Of a stretch of DNA of 36,218 nt, positions 15,503 through 23,054 are shown in pieces (the stretch's first letter is position 1; every line of letters starts with the position of its first letter). This stretch comes from Candidatus Bathyarchaeota archaeon (GTDB taxonomy: Archaea; Thermoproteota; Bathyarchaeia; Bathyarchaeales; Bathycorpusculaceae): contig CAIUPH010000004.1 in the NCBI GenBank assembly GCA_903901015.1, positions 1 through 36,218 of the forward strand. The letters run 5' to 3'. The translations under genes were made by a program, and so were the position numbers. The notes beneath the pieces are model-generated. The model did not search any database, was not told where the DNA came from, and was given only the letters and a program-made list of their open reading frames with translations.

Positions 15503-17137
15503 ATGATTGATTCCATGTTGTCCCCTGCCATAAAACGGTCAAGTTTGCCCTTTTCAAACCAACGAACCAGCGCGTCTGGGGTTGAGGCGGCAGCTGTTTT
15601 CGCCGTTGCAGAGTTTGAACGAAGCAGGGGCGGCGGCTTAATATCAAGGCAGCCTGAAGAAAAACTCGTTTACCTGATGAAAACAGGCTATCCTTTGTGG
15701 CTTTTCCCAAAGAACGATTCAGCCCTCGTTTTTGATGGTTTAGGCAACGCCAGCCACAGCATCTCTTACCTCGAGATGCCTTCTGCGAAGAACTTCATCG
15801 AGAGTTTGGTGGTTAATTCGGCTCCAAGAGAAAAATACTCCGCCTTTCTCTTTGACCACAGCAGTTACTTTCAGCAGTCCACAAAAGAGAAGCAGTTTGT
15901 TTTGAGCGGTTTAATCGTGGACTTGGATTTTAAGAGCGAGTTTAACGTTTACCGCGAAGAAGCTACGGAATTGTCGGCGCAGGCAGATGTTGCTTTGCTT
16001 TCGCCTGTCCTCGTTGAATCCAATATTTCCGCCATACTTTCTGAGTTTGACAACCTGCAATCTGCGCTAAGAGAGGAGACTGAAAAACTAGCAGAATGCA
16101 AAACACTTGTGAACAAGACCACGAGCCAGTACTTAACCGAGCTCGATTATGAAGCGTCGGCAGACAAGGAGGAGGCAGACGCCAAAATCAGGGCCCAAGA
16201 AGAACTCGTCAACCCAAAAATAGCCAAACTAAAGAAGGATTACAAACTCAAAATAAAGAACACGACAAAAAGTTTTGACACAGAAATTGGACGATTACAG
16301 AAACAGAAAGCAAAAGCCCTCAAATCTATCAAAACCCGAGAGAGAAAAATAAAGCTCTACCAGCATGAAGCTAAAGCCCAAGCGGTACAGAACCACATCG
16401 CTTACGAGAAGCGGTGGAAGGAGAAAATCAAGAAAACCCAGAAGGAACTCGATGAACTTAAAAAAGAATTAAAAAACGTTGAAAACAACATTAAAAAGAT
16501 GAGCAAACAAAAAGCTGAGGAAATTTCAAAGTTAAATTTTGGGCTCGACACAGAAGTTAAGTTTGCTCAACAGCCCCTGCTGGACCTTGAAGCCGCCCGC
16601 GACGCTAAAATCCGCGTTTTCAAGCTGGAAACCGAGAAGCTGCTTAATCTAGCGAGACCGGTGCTTGAAGGCTTGGACAGAAGCGTCGAGCAGCAGAAAG
16701 GTACTTGGGCTAATTTTGAGGGTTTGGGTATCAAGGACCAAGAGTTGAAGAACGCCGCTTTGTTCTACGTTCCGTTCTATGTGGTTTGCTACGAAAACGG
16801 TTCAGGGAGACGCTACCTAATCGTTCCCCCATTGAACATTGGCAGTCAGGATTTTTCGTCTAAGCTCAGGGGCGCGTTTGGTATGTCAAGAATCAGGGAC
16901 CGCTTGACTCCGTGGTTTAAAACGTTAACCGCCCTAATTGATAAGGTTCAACCGCTGACTAAACAGAACGGCATGTTTGAAAGCCAACTTAACGGTTTAG
17001 CAAAGAAGAATAATCTTTTGAACGATGACTCATTCATGGAGAACGTTGAGAAAGGCTTAGTTACCCTTAGAAGCGAAGGTTGGCTCTCGGATAAGGAAAA
17101 ACAGGTGTTAGGCAACCGCTTAACGGTTCAACGGTGA
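15503..17137 (+). CDS. Coiled-coil protein of unknown function
   Basis: The 544-residue protein has three parts: an N-terminal globular domain (about 1-165; YPLWLFPKNDSALVFDG, YSAFLFDHSSYFQQ), a long lysine/glutamate-rich coiled coil (about 180-400, e.g. KKTQKELDELKKELKNVENN), and a C-terminal globular domain (VPFYVVCYENGSGRRYLIVPP, then RSEGWLSDKEKQVLGNRL). There are no Walker motifs, so it is not an SMC ATPase, and no signal peptide. I do not recognise the family. It ends in TGA, one of only three here; reading past it would add 19 codons to a TAG. It follows the SRPBCC gene by about 70 nt. It may be a structural or scaffolding protein. Confidence 0.75.
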   Translation: MIDSMLSPAIKRSSLPFSNQRTSASGVEAAAVFAVAEFERSRGGGLISRQPEEKLVYLMKTGYPLWLFPKNDSALVFDGLGNASHSISYLEMPSAKNFIESLVVNSAPREKYSAFLFDHSSYFQQSTKEKQFVLSGLIVDLDFKSEFNVYREEATELSAQADVALLSPVLVESNISAILSEFDNLQSALREETEKLAECKTLVNKTTSQYLTELDYEASADKEEADAKIRAQEELVNPKIAKLKKDYKLKIKNTTKSFDTEIGRLQKQKAKALKSIKTRERKIKLYQHEAKAQAVQNHIAYEKRWKEKIKKTQKELDELKKELKNVENNIKKMSKQKAEEISKLNFGLDTEVKFAQQPLLDLEAARDAKIRVFKLETEKLLNLARPVLEGLDRSVEQQKGTWANFEGLGIKDQELKNAALFYVPFYVVCYENGSGRRYLIVPPLNIGSQDFSSKLRGAFGMSRIRDRLTPWFKTLTALIDKVQPLTKQNGMFESQLNGLAKKNNLLNDDSFMENVEKGLVTLRSEGWLSDKEKQVLGNRLTVQR

Positions 17138-17221
17138 TTTGTCAAAAAACTTATTGCACTCCTCATGTTGTATCTGTTAGGTTGTATACGGGTTTAGACG
17201 GGACGAAGGTTGTGTTAATCG

Positions 17222-17914
17222 ATGTCTGAGAACGATTTCATATTGAAAGTTTCGAACCTTGGCGTAAAATTGCAGAACCAAGTCTTACTTGACCACCTAA
17301 GCTTCAACGTTACCAGAGGAACCACATTAGCCATTCTGGGACCCAACGGCGCAGGAAAAACCGTGCTACTTAAAACGCTGCTAAACCTTGTTCCCCACAC
17401 GGGTACAGTTGAGTGGACGGAGAAAGTGAAAATTGGCTACGTGCCCCAGTACGTGGCGGTTTCGGATATTCCCATGTCGGTAAGAGAGTTTCTCTTGATT
17501 GGAAACGGCGTTGATGTGGAAAACTCGCTTAGAAAAGTGCGTTTAATGGATAACAGCATCTTGGATAAGCGGCTGGGTGTCCTGTCGGGTGGACAGTTGC
17601 GGCGGGTTTTGATTGCTTGGGCGCTAAACGATAACCCTAACGTGCTGCTTTTGGATGAGCCGACGACGGGCGTGGATATGGATAGCGAAGAACCCATTTA
17701 CTTGATGCTTAACGAAATCAAGAAAACCCAGAAAATCACGATTTTTCTAATAACTCACAACATCCACATCGTCCAGGAATACGCCGATGCATTGCTCGCG
17801 TTAAACAAGTGCCTAACGTTCTGTGGGCCAGCCGCGGAAATAGCTAAACCAGAGATCCAACGGCAGATTTACGGCGAAACAGTCTGCGTTGAAACCAAAA
17901 GAGGAGAAAATTAA
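17222..17914 (+). CDS. ABC transporter ATPase, zinc/manganese type
   Basis: The 230-residue ATPase has Walker A (GPNGAGKT, 40-47), Q-loop (YVPQY), signature LSGGQ (121-125), Walker B (VLLLDEP, 141-147) and the H-loop (LITHN). It belongs to the ZnuC/MntB-type group, inferred from the adjacent ABC-3 permease, and powers uptake of a divalent metal. It ends 3 nt before the permease start, so the two are one operon. No substrate-binding protein gene is adjacent, so it must be elsewhere. I see no clear metal-regulator palindrome in the 84-nt upstream gap. Confidence 0.92.
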   Translation: MSENDFILKVSNLGVKLQNQVLLDHLSFNVTRGTTLAILGPNGAGKTVLLKTLLNLVPHTGTVEWTEKVKIGYVPQYVAVSDIPMSVREFLLIGNGVDVENSLRKVRLMDNSILDKRLGVLSGGQLRRVLIAWALNDNPNVLLLDEPTTGVDMDSEEPIYLMLNEIKKTQKITIFLITHNIHIVQEYADALLALNKCLTFCGPAAEIAKPEIQRQIYGETVCVETKRGEN

Positions 17915-17917
17915 AGC

Positions 17918-18724
17918 ATGCTTGACTCCACCTTCTACAGTTTAATTCTTTCGATTTTCGTCGGTGTCGCCACCGGTTATTTGGGTTCGCTGATGGTGTT
18001 GGAGAAGATGGCGCTGGTCGGCGACGCACTTTCCCACGTTGCCCTGCCAGGGTTAGCGATTGGAATAACGTTCCATTTTAACCCATACATAGGCGCATTT
18101 GCGTTCCTGTTTGTTTCTGCAGCGATAATTTGGCAGATTCAAAGAACCACAAAAATCTCTTTCGAAGCCCTCGTCGGCGCAATGTTCACGCTCGCATTGG
18201 CAATCGGTATTTTGATTTATGGGAAAGATTTGGATGCGCTTGAATCGGCGCTTTTCGGAGACATTTCCCAAGTGACCCTGCTCAGCATGTCCATTGCAGC
18301 GGTAGTCTGCGTTGTAGCGATAGTGCTCACGAAACTAATCTATGACAAGCTGGTGTTGGCGATGATTTCTGAGGACCTTGCCATTTCAAAAGGCATCAAA
18401 GTCGCAAGAATAAACCTGCTCTACCTTTTCCTTGTCTCCGTCGTTGTTGCCATAGGCATCCAAATAGTAGGAACCTTACTCGTCGGCTTCCTCGTAATCG
18501 TGCCAGCGATAGCGGCTAAAACTCTGAGTTCACACATGAAAAGATACGCGATGCTCAGCGCAGTGTTCGGCGCCGCAGCCGGGTTCTCTGGAGTTCTCAT
18601 CTGGAGCATCTTCTTTGGTCCCGATTCGGCTATTCCCTTTTCGGGTCCGCTGGTTGTTTTCTCAGGCATCATAATCTTCGCTGCATCCATAGTAATCAAC
18701 TGGAGATACAAACTAACCACTTAG
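17918..18724 (+). CDS. ABC-3 family metal permease (ZnuB-like)
   Basis: The 268-residue membrane protein has about eight hydrophobic segments and the ABC-3 family wording: GYLGSLMVLEKMALVGDALSHVALPGLA near the N-terminus, LFGDISQVT in the middle and VGTLLVGFLVIVPAIAAKTL in the region that contacts the ATPase. It forms the channel for zinc or manganese uptake with the ATPase just upstream (3-nt gap). The start is ATG 17918, preceded by AGGAGA about 15 nt upstream. It ends in TAG and the Nudix gene follows after 12 nt. Confidence 0.92.
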   Translation: MLDSTFYSLILSIFVGVATGYLGSLMVLEKMALVGDALSHVALPGLAIGITFHFNPYIGAFAFLFVSAAIIWQIQRTTKISFEALVGAMFTLALAIGILIYGKDLDALESALFGDISQVTLLSMSIAAVVCVVAIVLTKLIYDKLVLAMISEDLAISKGIKVARINLLYLFLVSVVVAIGIQIVGTLLVGFLVIVPAIAAKTLSSHMKRYAMLSAVFGAAAGFSGVLIWSIFFGPDSAIPFSGPLVVFSGIIIFAASIVINWRYKLTT

Positions 18725-18736
18725 GAATGAATCCAA

Positions 18737-19150
18737 ATGAAGAAGTACACGGGTAAAACCTCAACAGCCATAATTCCCTACCCCGACAACAAGATTCTTT
18801 TGATTAAACGCAACACGAAACCATTCGTTGGCTACTGGGCGCTTCCCGGAGGCAGAATGGACCCTGGCGAAGCAATCGAGCAAACCATCGTTAGGGAAGT
18901 CAAAGAGGAAACGGGACTCAACGCCGCCATCGTGTATAAAGTAGGCGAATATATTGAGAAAGGCATCAAAGACGACATCGACTACGAGTACTACCCTACG
19001 TGTTTTGTGGTGAAGCCTGTGGGCGGAGAAATCAAGAAGCAGGACAGCGAAATCCGAGAAATCAAGCTCTTCAGCCTAAACGAGTTGCCTAAACCCTTGG
19101 CTTTTGAACATGATTTAATTATAAAAGATTATCTTAAAAAATTGAAGTAG
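18737..19150 (+). CDS. Nudix hydrolase
   Basis: The 137-residue protein carries a complete Nudix box: G39, E45, R53-E54-V55, E57-E58, G60-L61 in GRMDPGEAIEQTIVREVKEE. These Glu residues bind the Mg2+ needed to hydrolyse nucleoside diphosphate derivatives. The short single-domain form suggests ADP-ribose or oxidised-nucleotide hydrolysis, but the substrate is not determined. It lies 12 nt after the permease gene and is probably co-transcribed, perhaps only by position. Confidence 0.93.
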   Translation: MKKYTGKTSTAIIPYPDNKILLIKRNTKPFVGYWALPGGRMDPGEAIEQTIVREVKEETGLNAAIVYKVGEYIEKGIKDDIDYEYYPTCFVVKPVGGEIKKQDSEIREIKLFSLNELPKPLAFEHDLIIKDYLKKLK

Positions 19151-19197
19151 AAAAATCGGAATAAGTAAAGAAAAATTTTGGGTAGGAAACCCAATTT

Positions 19198-20148
19198 TTA
19201 CATTTGCCGTGTGTTTTTCTGGGTTGGCGGCGTTGGGATTGGAATGATTGTGGCTTTGGCGAGGTTTTCTTGTTCGTTTAGTATCAGCGAGATTGCTTTG
19301 CCTTCGGGCACGATTATTTTGGTGTTGTTCTGCAGGGATGCCGTAATCGTGTCCAGCTGCTTGAAGGTGATGGCGCTGTCTTTGAAGTACGTGGTTAATG
19401 CCTCATTGCGCAGTTTAGTCGCTTGGGCGTCTCCTTCCGCTATTTCGATGGTGGCGGTTTTCTGTCCTTCCGCTTGGAGGATAGCGGCTTGTTTTTGTCC
19501 TTCTGCAACTTGAATCGCAGCGTTCTTCTGTCCGCTTGCTAAGGTTGCTTGGGCTATGGCGGTTTTCTCGGCGGCTTGGCGGTCGTTGTCTGCTTTAAGC
19601 ACGGACTCCATTGAAATGATGAGTTCCCGCGGGGGCTCAAGGTCTTTGATTTCTGCCCGCACGATTTCTATGCCCCATCTTTCGGTTTGCTCGTCAAGGG
19701 CTGTTTTGAGGCTGGCGTTGATTACAGGTCTTGAAGTGTTCGCTACGCTCATATCCATGCCGCCGATGATGTCTCTGAGGACGGTTCGGGCAAGAGTGTC
19801 GATTTGAGCGGCAAAACTTGCCACGGCGTACTGTGACGCTTTAACTGAGGTTTCATCAGATTTGATTCGGTAGAACACCACAGCGTCTACGCCCATGAAG
19901 ACTTTGTCTTTGGTGATGACGTCTTGGCGCTGCACGGGTGTCATGCGTTCGGTGACGTTGACTTTTATGATGCGGTCGATGAATGGAAACAGGAACGTTA
20001 CGCCGCCTTCGACGAACCTGCGGTATTTGCCTAAGCGTTCAACCAGTCCCTTTTCTGTTGGTCTAATTATGCGAATTGTTGAAATGACTGCATATACAAC
20101 TATGACTAAAGGTACGATTATAGCTAAGACTAAGAGTGGATCAACCAT
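19198..20148 (-). CDS. SPFH/band 7 protein (slipin/stomatin family)
   Basis: The 316-residue protein has an N-terminal membrane anchor (LLVLAIIVPLVIVVYAVI), then the band 7 domain beginning IIRPTEKGLVERLGKYRRFVEGGVTFLFPFID, and a long Ala/Gln/Glu-rich helix (about 195-265, with repeated AEGQK units: VAEGQKQAAILQAEGQK) that drives oligomerisation. Such proteins organise membrane microdomains. The usual NfeD partner is not next to it. The start ATG 20148 has a purine-rich GGGGGAA upstream and a TATA-like GTTTTAAATC near 20194-20203. It is convergent with the Nudix gene. Confidence 0.93.
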   Translation of the reverse strand: MVDPLLVLAIIVPLVIVVYAVISTIRIIRPTEKGLVERLGKYRRFVEGGVTFLFPFIDRIIKVNVTERMTPVQRQDVITKDKVFMGVDAVVFYRIKSDETSVKASQYAVASFAAQIDTLARTVLRDIIGGMDMSVANTSRPVINASLKTALDEQTERWGIEIVRAEIKDLEPPRELIISMESVLKADNDRQAAEKTAIAQATLASGQKNAAIQVAEGQKQAAILQAEGQKTATIEIAEGDAQATKLRNEALTTYFKDSAITFKQLDTITASLQNNTKIIVPEGKAISLILNEQENLAKATIIPIPTPPTQKNTRQM

Positions 20149-20317
20149 ATTTTTTCCCCCAACTGCCTCTTTCTATTGCATATGCACGTGGGATTTAAAA
20201 CTTGCTAAAACCAGGCAAGCCCAAGGCAGAATAACCCGTTAAAACGCCCCTTTAGCGTCCAAGCCCACGTAATTAAGAGATAATTCCAAAAAAAAGAAGT
20301 GAAGCTAACTTCCACGT

Positions 20318-20502
20318 CTAAGCTTTGAAGAACTGCGAGCGGTTATGTGCGATGCAGCGGAAGCCTTTGGATGCCGAAAAGTACCTTTGGTCTTCAAACG
20401 CATCTGCGTTAAGCGGCCAGCCATGGATGAAAACGACTGGTTGCCCGCTGCCCAGTTCTTGTAGTAGATTTCTGTTCCATCTTTAGTCTTGAATGTTGGC
20501 AT
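20318..20502 (-). pseudogene. Alpha/beta hydrolase (haloperoxidase-type) remnant
   Basis: From ATG 20502 the sequence reads [17 protein letters not shown], the standard opening of non-heme haloperoxidase/esterase proteins. A one-base shift then moves the homology to another frame: [20 protein letters not shown] (oxyanion HGWP region) and [15 protein letters not shown]. It ends at TAG 20318-20320, where the full enzyme would continue for about 200 residues through the nucleophile and catalytic His. So it has both a frameshift and a large 3' deletion. It is a clear dead fragment, not a sequencing artefact. Confidence 0.85.
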
Positions 20503-20619
20503 AGTTAAAAGTCTCCAAAAATCCAGGTTTGCATGCCCAACAAAACTCCACAAAAAAGACAGCAACATGATTATTTACGGGTATATGACTTCAAAACGCA
20601 ATAACAAAAACAATGAAAG

Positions 20620-20695
20620 CGGGCCCGGAGGGATTTGAACCCTCGATCTTCAGCTCCGAAGGCTGACACCTTAATCCGTGCTAGGCTACGAGCCC
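20620..20695 (-). tRNA. tRNA-Arg (TCG)
   Basis: On the minus strand the acceptor GGGCTCG pairs with CGGGCCC, the anticodon stem TCAGC/GCTGA encloses CTTCGGA (anticodon TCG, reading CGN codons), and the T stem GAGGG/CCCTC encloses TTCAAAT. Discriminator G73; no CCA is encoded (CTTTC follows). No intron. Confidence 0.95.
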
Positions 20696-20785
20696 AAACC
20701 TAACAAGTCAATATCTGAGTTGCACATAAAGATTTACGGCAATCCTATTAAATCCACCCTCAAGGCGATGTCCCGAAATTATGTG

Positions 20786-21129
20786 TTAAAACTGCTGCTT
20801 TGGTTGTTGCCTAAACCCAACAACGTTGCCGTCAGCGTCTTTAAACGTTGCAATCAACAAGCCCCCGCCAACCTCCTTAACGTCCTGAACAATCACCGCG
20901 CCAGCTTTAGTCATTGCTTGAAGGCTGCTCTTAATATCCAAAACATCCGTTTACGTGATAGGTCCCAGCTTAGATTAGGGTCTGAACCGATTTCCAGCTC
21001 ACCAATCCTATAACCTGCATAAAAGTTGCTTTCGACATACGGCTCTGTGCCAAGAAACTTTCCAAAAAACTCCTTAGCTTTCTCAACATCCCCAACAGGA
21101 TAGACTAAAATCTTGATGTTACGTGCCAT
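20786..21129 (-). pseudogene. Glyoxalase/VOC-family protein, frameshifted
   Basis: From ATG 21129 the frame reads MARNIKILVYPVGDVEKAKE and FFGKFLGTEPYVESNFYAGY, a standard VOC-superfamily first half. Around GSDPN the homology moves to another frame, GPIT-stop-TDVLDIKSSLQAMTKAG, then VGGGLLIATFKDADGNVVGF to TAA at 20786-20788. So there is one frameshift and one in-frame TAA, the latter probably from a Tyr codon. Intact, this would be a metal-binding dimeric VOC protein of about 113 residues. Two lesions make it a likely true pseudogene. Confidence 0.8.
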
Positions 21130-21164
21130 AAAAAAAGTCTCCTAAAGAAATTAAGCTAGCGCAA

Positions 21165-21311
21165 CTATAATAAATTTCGGACCCCTTCAGCCATGACGAG
21201 AGCTTCGATTTTCACCTTCATCTCTTCCAACAGTAACGCAACTGCACGCCTATGGTTCCCTGAAAGCATAGAACGTTCGTATAGAGCAGTTATTTTAACT
21301 CCAAAAATCAA
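21165..21311 (-). CDS. Possible small helical protein
   Basis: A 48-codon frame from TTG 21311 to TAG 21165 reads VKITALYERSMLSGNHRRAV and then ALLLEEMKVKIEALVMAEGV, a composition and periodicity typical of real helical protein rather than chance. I do not recognise it. It lies upstream of and in the same direction as the VOC remnant. It may be an intact miniprotein or the remnant of a longer gene. Confidence 0.35.
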   Translation of the reverse strand: MIFGVKITALYERSMLSGNHRRAVALLLEEMKVKIEALVMAEGVRNLL

Positions 21312-21771
21312 ATAAGCGAAGCTATTTTGGTTGTTTTCTGTTTGGTTTTATTGTATTTTTTGTTTGTGGGGTTTGTTTTTTAGGTGTGAGTTGTGTTGGC
21401 GGGCGTGTTGGTTATCGTGTGGTTGATTCGCGGTCTTCGCTTATGAGGGGTGTTGAGTTGATTTTGGTTTTTCTTTTTTGCCAATCTTTGTTGTACATGG
21501 GTTCTTGTGTAAAAAAAACAAACGATATGTACTTTCACATCCACACCGTGACCGTTTCAACATGGAGCATGCAGAGCATGTGAAAGAAAATGATTATCTC
21601 ACATCGAAACAGAAGCAGAAAACGGTTGCAACCACAAAAAGCAATTGTTCCCTTTTGCAGTCTTGTGGCACAGTTAAAACCGTTTTTCCCACATAAAGAG
21701 AGAAAAGCTGGAAGCCTTAGCCGTTATTCTTATAAACCCACGCTAGTATTTACTTCTGTCACCTCAAATGG
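21312..21771. other. Gene-free region, about 460 nt, with a G/T-rich tract
   Basis: No convincing gene is found. The first part, about 21323-21430, is extremely rich in G and T on the plus strand (about 81 of the 90 bases at 21331-21420). Short frames around 21386-21781 overlap one another and have low-complexity, basic products, so I treat them as noncoding. The end of the region holds the tRNA-Ile promoter. Confidence 0.5.
21729..21737 (+). promoter_or_regulatory. TATA box of tRNA-Ile
   Basis: CTTATAAAC lies about 39 nt before the tRNA, which would place transcription start about 13 nt upstream of the mature 5' end. Confidence 0.5.
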
Positions 21772-21849
21772 GGGCCGGTAGCTCAGTTTGGCTGGAGCGT
21801 TCGACTGATAATCGAAAGGTCGGCAGTTCAAATCCGCCTCGGCCCACCA
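21772..21849 (+). tRNA. tRNA-Ile (GAT)
   Basis: The acceptor GGGCCGG pairs with TCGGCCC (one G-T), the anticodon stem TTCGA/TCGAA encloses CTGATAA (anticodon GAT), D-stem GCTC/GAGC, T loop TTCAAAT, discriminator A73 and an encoded CCA. The T stem GGCAG/CCGCC contains one A-C mismatch (52-62), unusual but tolerable. Confidence 0.95.
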
Positions 21850-22066
21850 TTCCAACTTCTCAAGCATCCGGACTTTTAAAGAGTAATTTGTGACTGCCAT
21901 AAACCTACCACAAACGCTTATGTTTGGTCAATGCGAAATAGTGAGAGTTTAGCTTTCTTCCAAAACTATTTGCTTGGAGATTCAACTTATGAACGATAAT
22001 CAAAGCCCAAAACTTAGAATCGCCTCAGAAACCAGCATAAAATAGGGCAAAGAACCCAAATCAACC

Positions 22067-22231
22067 ATGCAGTTTGTAGAGTGCACATGCGGAGAAAAAA
22101 TCCTGGTAGTTCCTGACGTAGCAGCAATGTCTATGGCGGTAAAGAATCATCTAGGAGACCATAAAGATGCGGATGAACAATTTTTAATCGCGCAAATCTT
22201 TGAAGCAGCCAGCACACAAACACAGTCCTAA
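22067..22231 (+). CDS. Small CxCG protein, about 54 residues
   Basis: The frame from ATG 22067 reads MQFVECTCGEKILVVPD, then a helix (MAVKNHLGDHKDADEQFLIA). The single C-x-C and the following His residues suggest a small metal-binding protein; I do not know its function. The same frame is open upstream to an ATG at 21989, interrupted only by a TAG at 22043-22045 (MNDNQSPKLRIASETSIK-stop-GKEPKSTMQ). The longer version would be about 80 residues. The downstream ATG is the conservative start. Confidence 0.6.
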   Translation: MQFVECTCGEKILVVPDVAAMSMAVKNHLGDHKDADEQFLIAQIFEAASTQTQS

Positions 22232-22362
22232 GTTAATACGTGAACGTTAAGATTGACGGGTCGACTGGTTAATCTAACGTTGTCTTTAGTTAACGAAGTC
22301 TTTTAGAAGATTCTTGCAAAATGTTTTACTTCCAGAAAAATACATTATCAATAGGCGTTTTT

Positions 22363-22674
22363 ATGAGCAAAAACAATCCAGCTAAAGAAAAAGTTGTTGG
22401 AACAAACTGCTACAACTGCAAATTCGTAGCCAACAACAACGAACCCGTAACCCCGCAGGAACTAAACAACGAAGGTGGAATCAACCCGAAAAACAGGGAA
22501 GAAATGGATCGAGCCGAAAACGCTGACTTGATAACGCTTCCAGGCGGATCAAAAGCTGACGCATCGAGCAAGAGGCTTTGCTACAGCAAAAAAATAGAAA
22601 TGTACGTTACCGCTCGAATGTGCTGTGCCTACTGGGATAATGAAGGCGTTATTAGACCCTGGAAAAAACAATAA
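22363..22674 (+). CDS. Cys-rich small protein, perhaps HiPIP-like
   Basis: I prefer the ATG at 22363 (103 residues) over an ATG at 22321 because the product then starts MSKNNPAKEKVVGTNCYNCK. The protein has CYNCKF, a separate C in LCYS and MCCAYWDNEG near the end. The order C-x2-C, C, C-aromatic recalls high-potential iron-sulfur proteins, but the spacing is not exact, so this is only a suggestion. It has no signal peptide. The next gene starts 8 nt downstream, so the two form an operon. Confidence 0.7.
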   Translation: MSKNNPAKEKVVGTNCYNCKFVANNNEPVTPQELNNEGGINPKNREEMDRAENADLITLPGGSKADASSKRLCYSKKIEMYVTARMCCAYWDNEGVIRPWKKQ

Positions 22675-22682
22675 CGTGGAAC

Positions 22683-23039
22683 GTGTCGGAAATGACTGAG
22701 AAAAAAACTAAACCGCAAGACACCAGCCATGATGCCTGCGTAAGGGCAGTGGCTGAAGAACTCAAAAAAGACCACTGGACAGTTAAAGCAGATTTAGAAG
22801 GCTACCAGAAACCATCTGCAGTTGGGAAAGGGTATCTTCCAGATTTACAAGCCGAAAAAGAAGGCTGCTTAACCCGCATCTGCGAGGTTGTGACGCCTGA
22901 AATGTTCGAGGGCAACAGGGACAGGTATCTTGAAGTCAAAGATTACTGCGACGAATACGACTTCCACATGTACGTGGTGGATAAGGATGGCAAGCGCAGG
23001 CAGATTGACCCTGAAACCTTCGGGAAAAAAACGCCTTAA
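22683..23039 (+). CDS. Hypothetical protein, possible PD-(D/E)XK-like fold
   Basis: The 118-residue protein reads VRAVAEELKKDHWTVKADLE, then GKGYLPDLQAEKEGCLTRIC and EVVTPEMFEGNRDRYLEVKD. The helix, then strand, then PD...E-x-V arrangement is that of the PD-(D/E)XK nuclease fold, but the usual K is V, so nuclease activity is doubtful; it may be a fold relative that binds DNA or has lost activity. It is in tight tandem with the Cys-rich protein upstream. The start may be GTG 22683 or ATG 22692. Confidence 0.65.
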   Translation: MSEMTEKKTKPQDTSHDACVRAVAEELKKDHWTVKADLEGYQKPSAVGKGYLPDLQAEKEGCLTRICEVVTPEMFEGNRDRYLEVKDYCDEYDFHMYVVDKDGKRRQIDPETFGKKTP

Positions 23040-23054
23040 CCTTTTTTGCCCTGA

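Noticed and set aside
21386-21781. Overlapping short frames before tRNA-Ile
   Set aside because: They overlap one another, show no family features or ribosome-binding site, and lie in biased, repeat-poor DNA.
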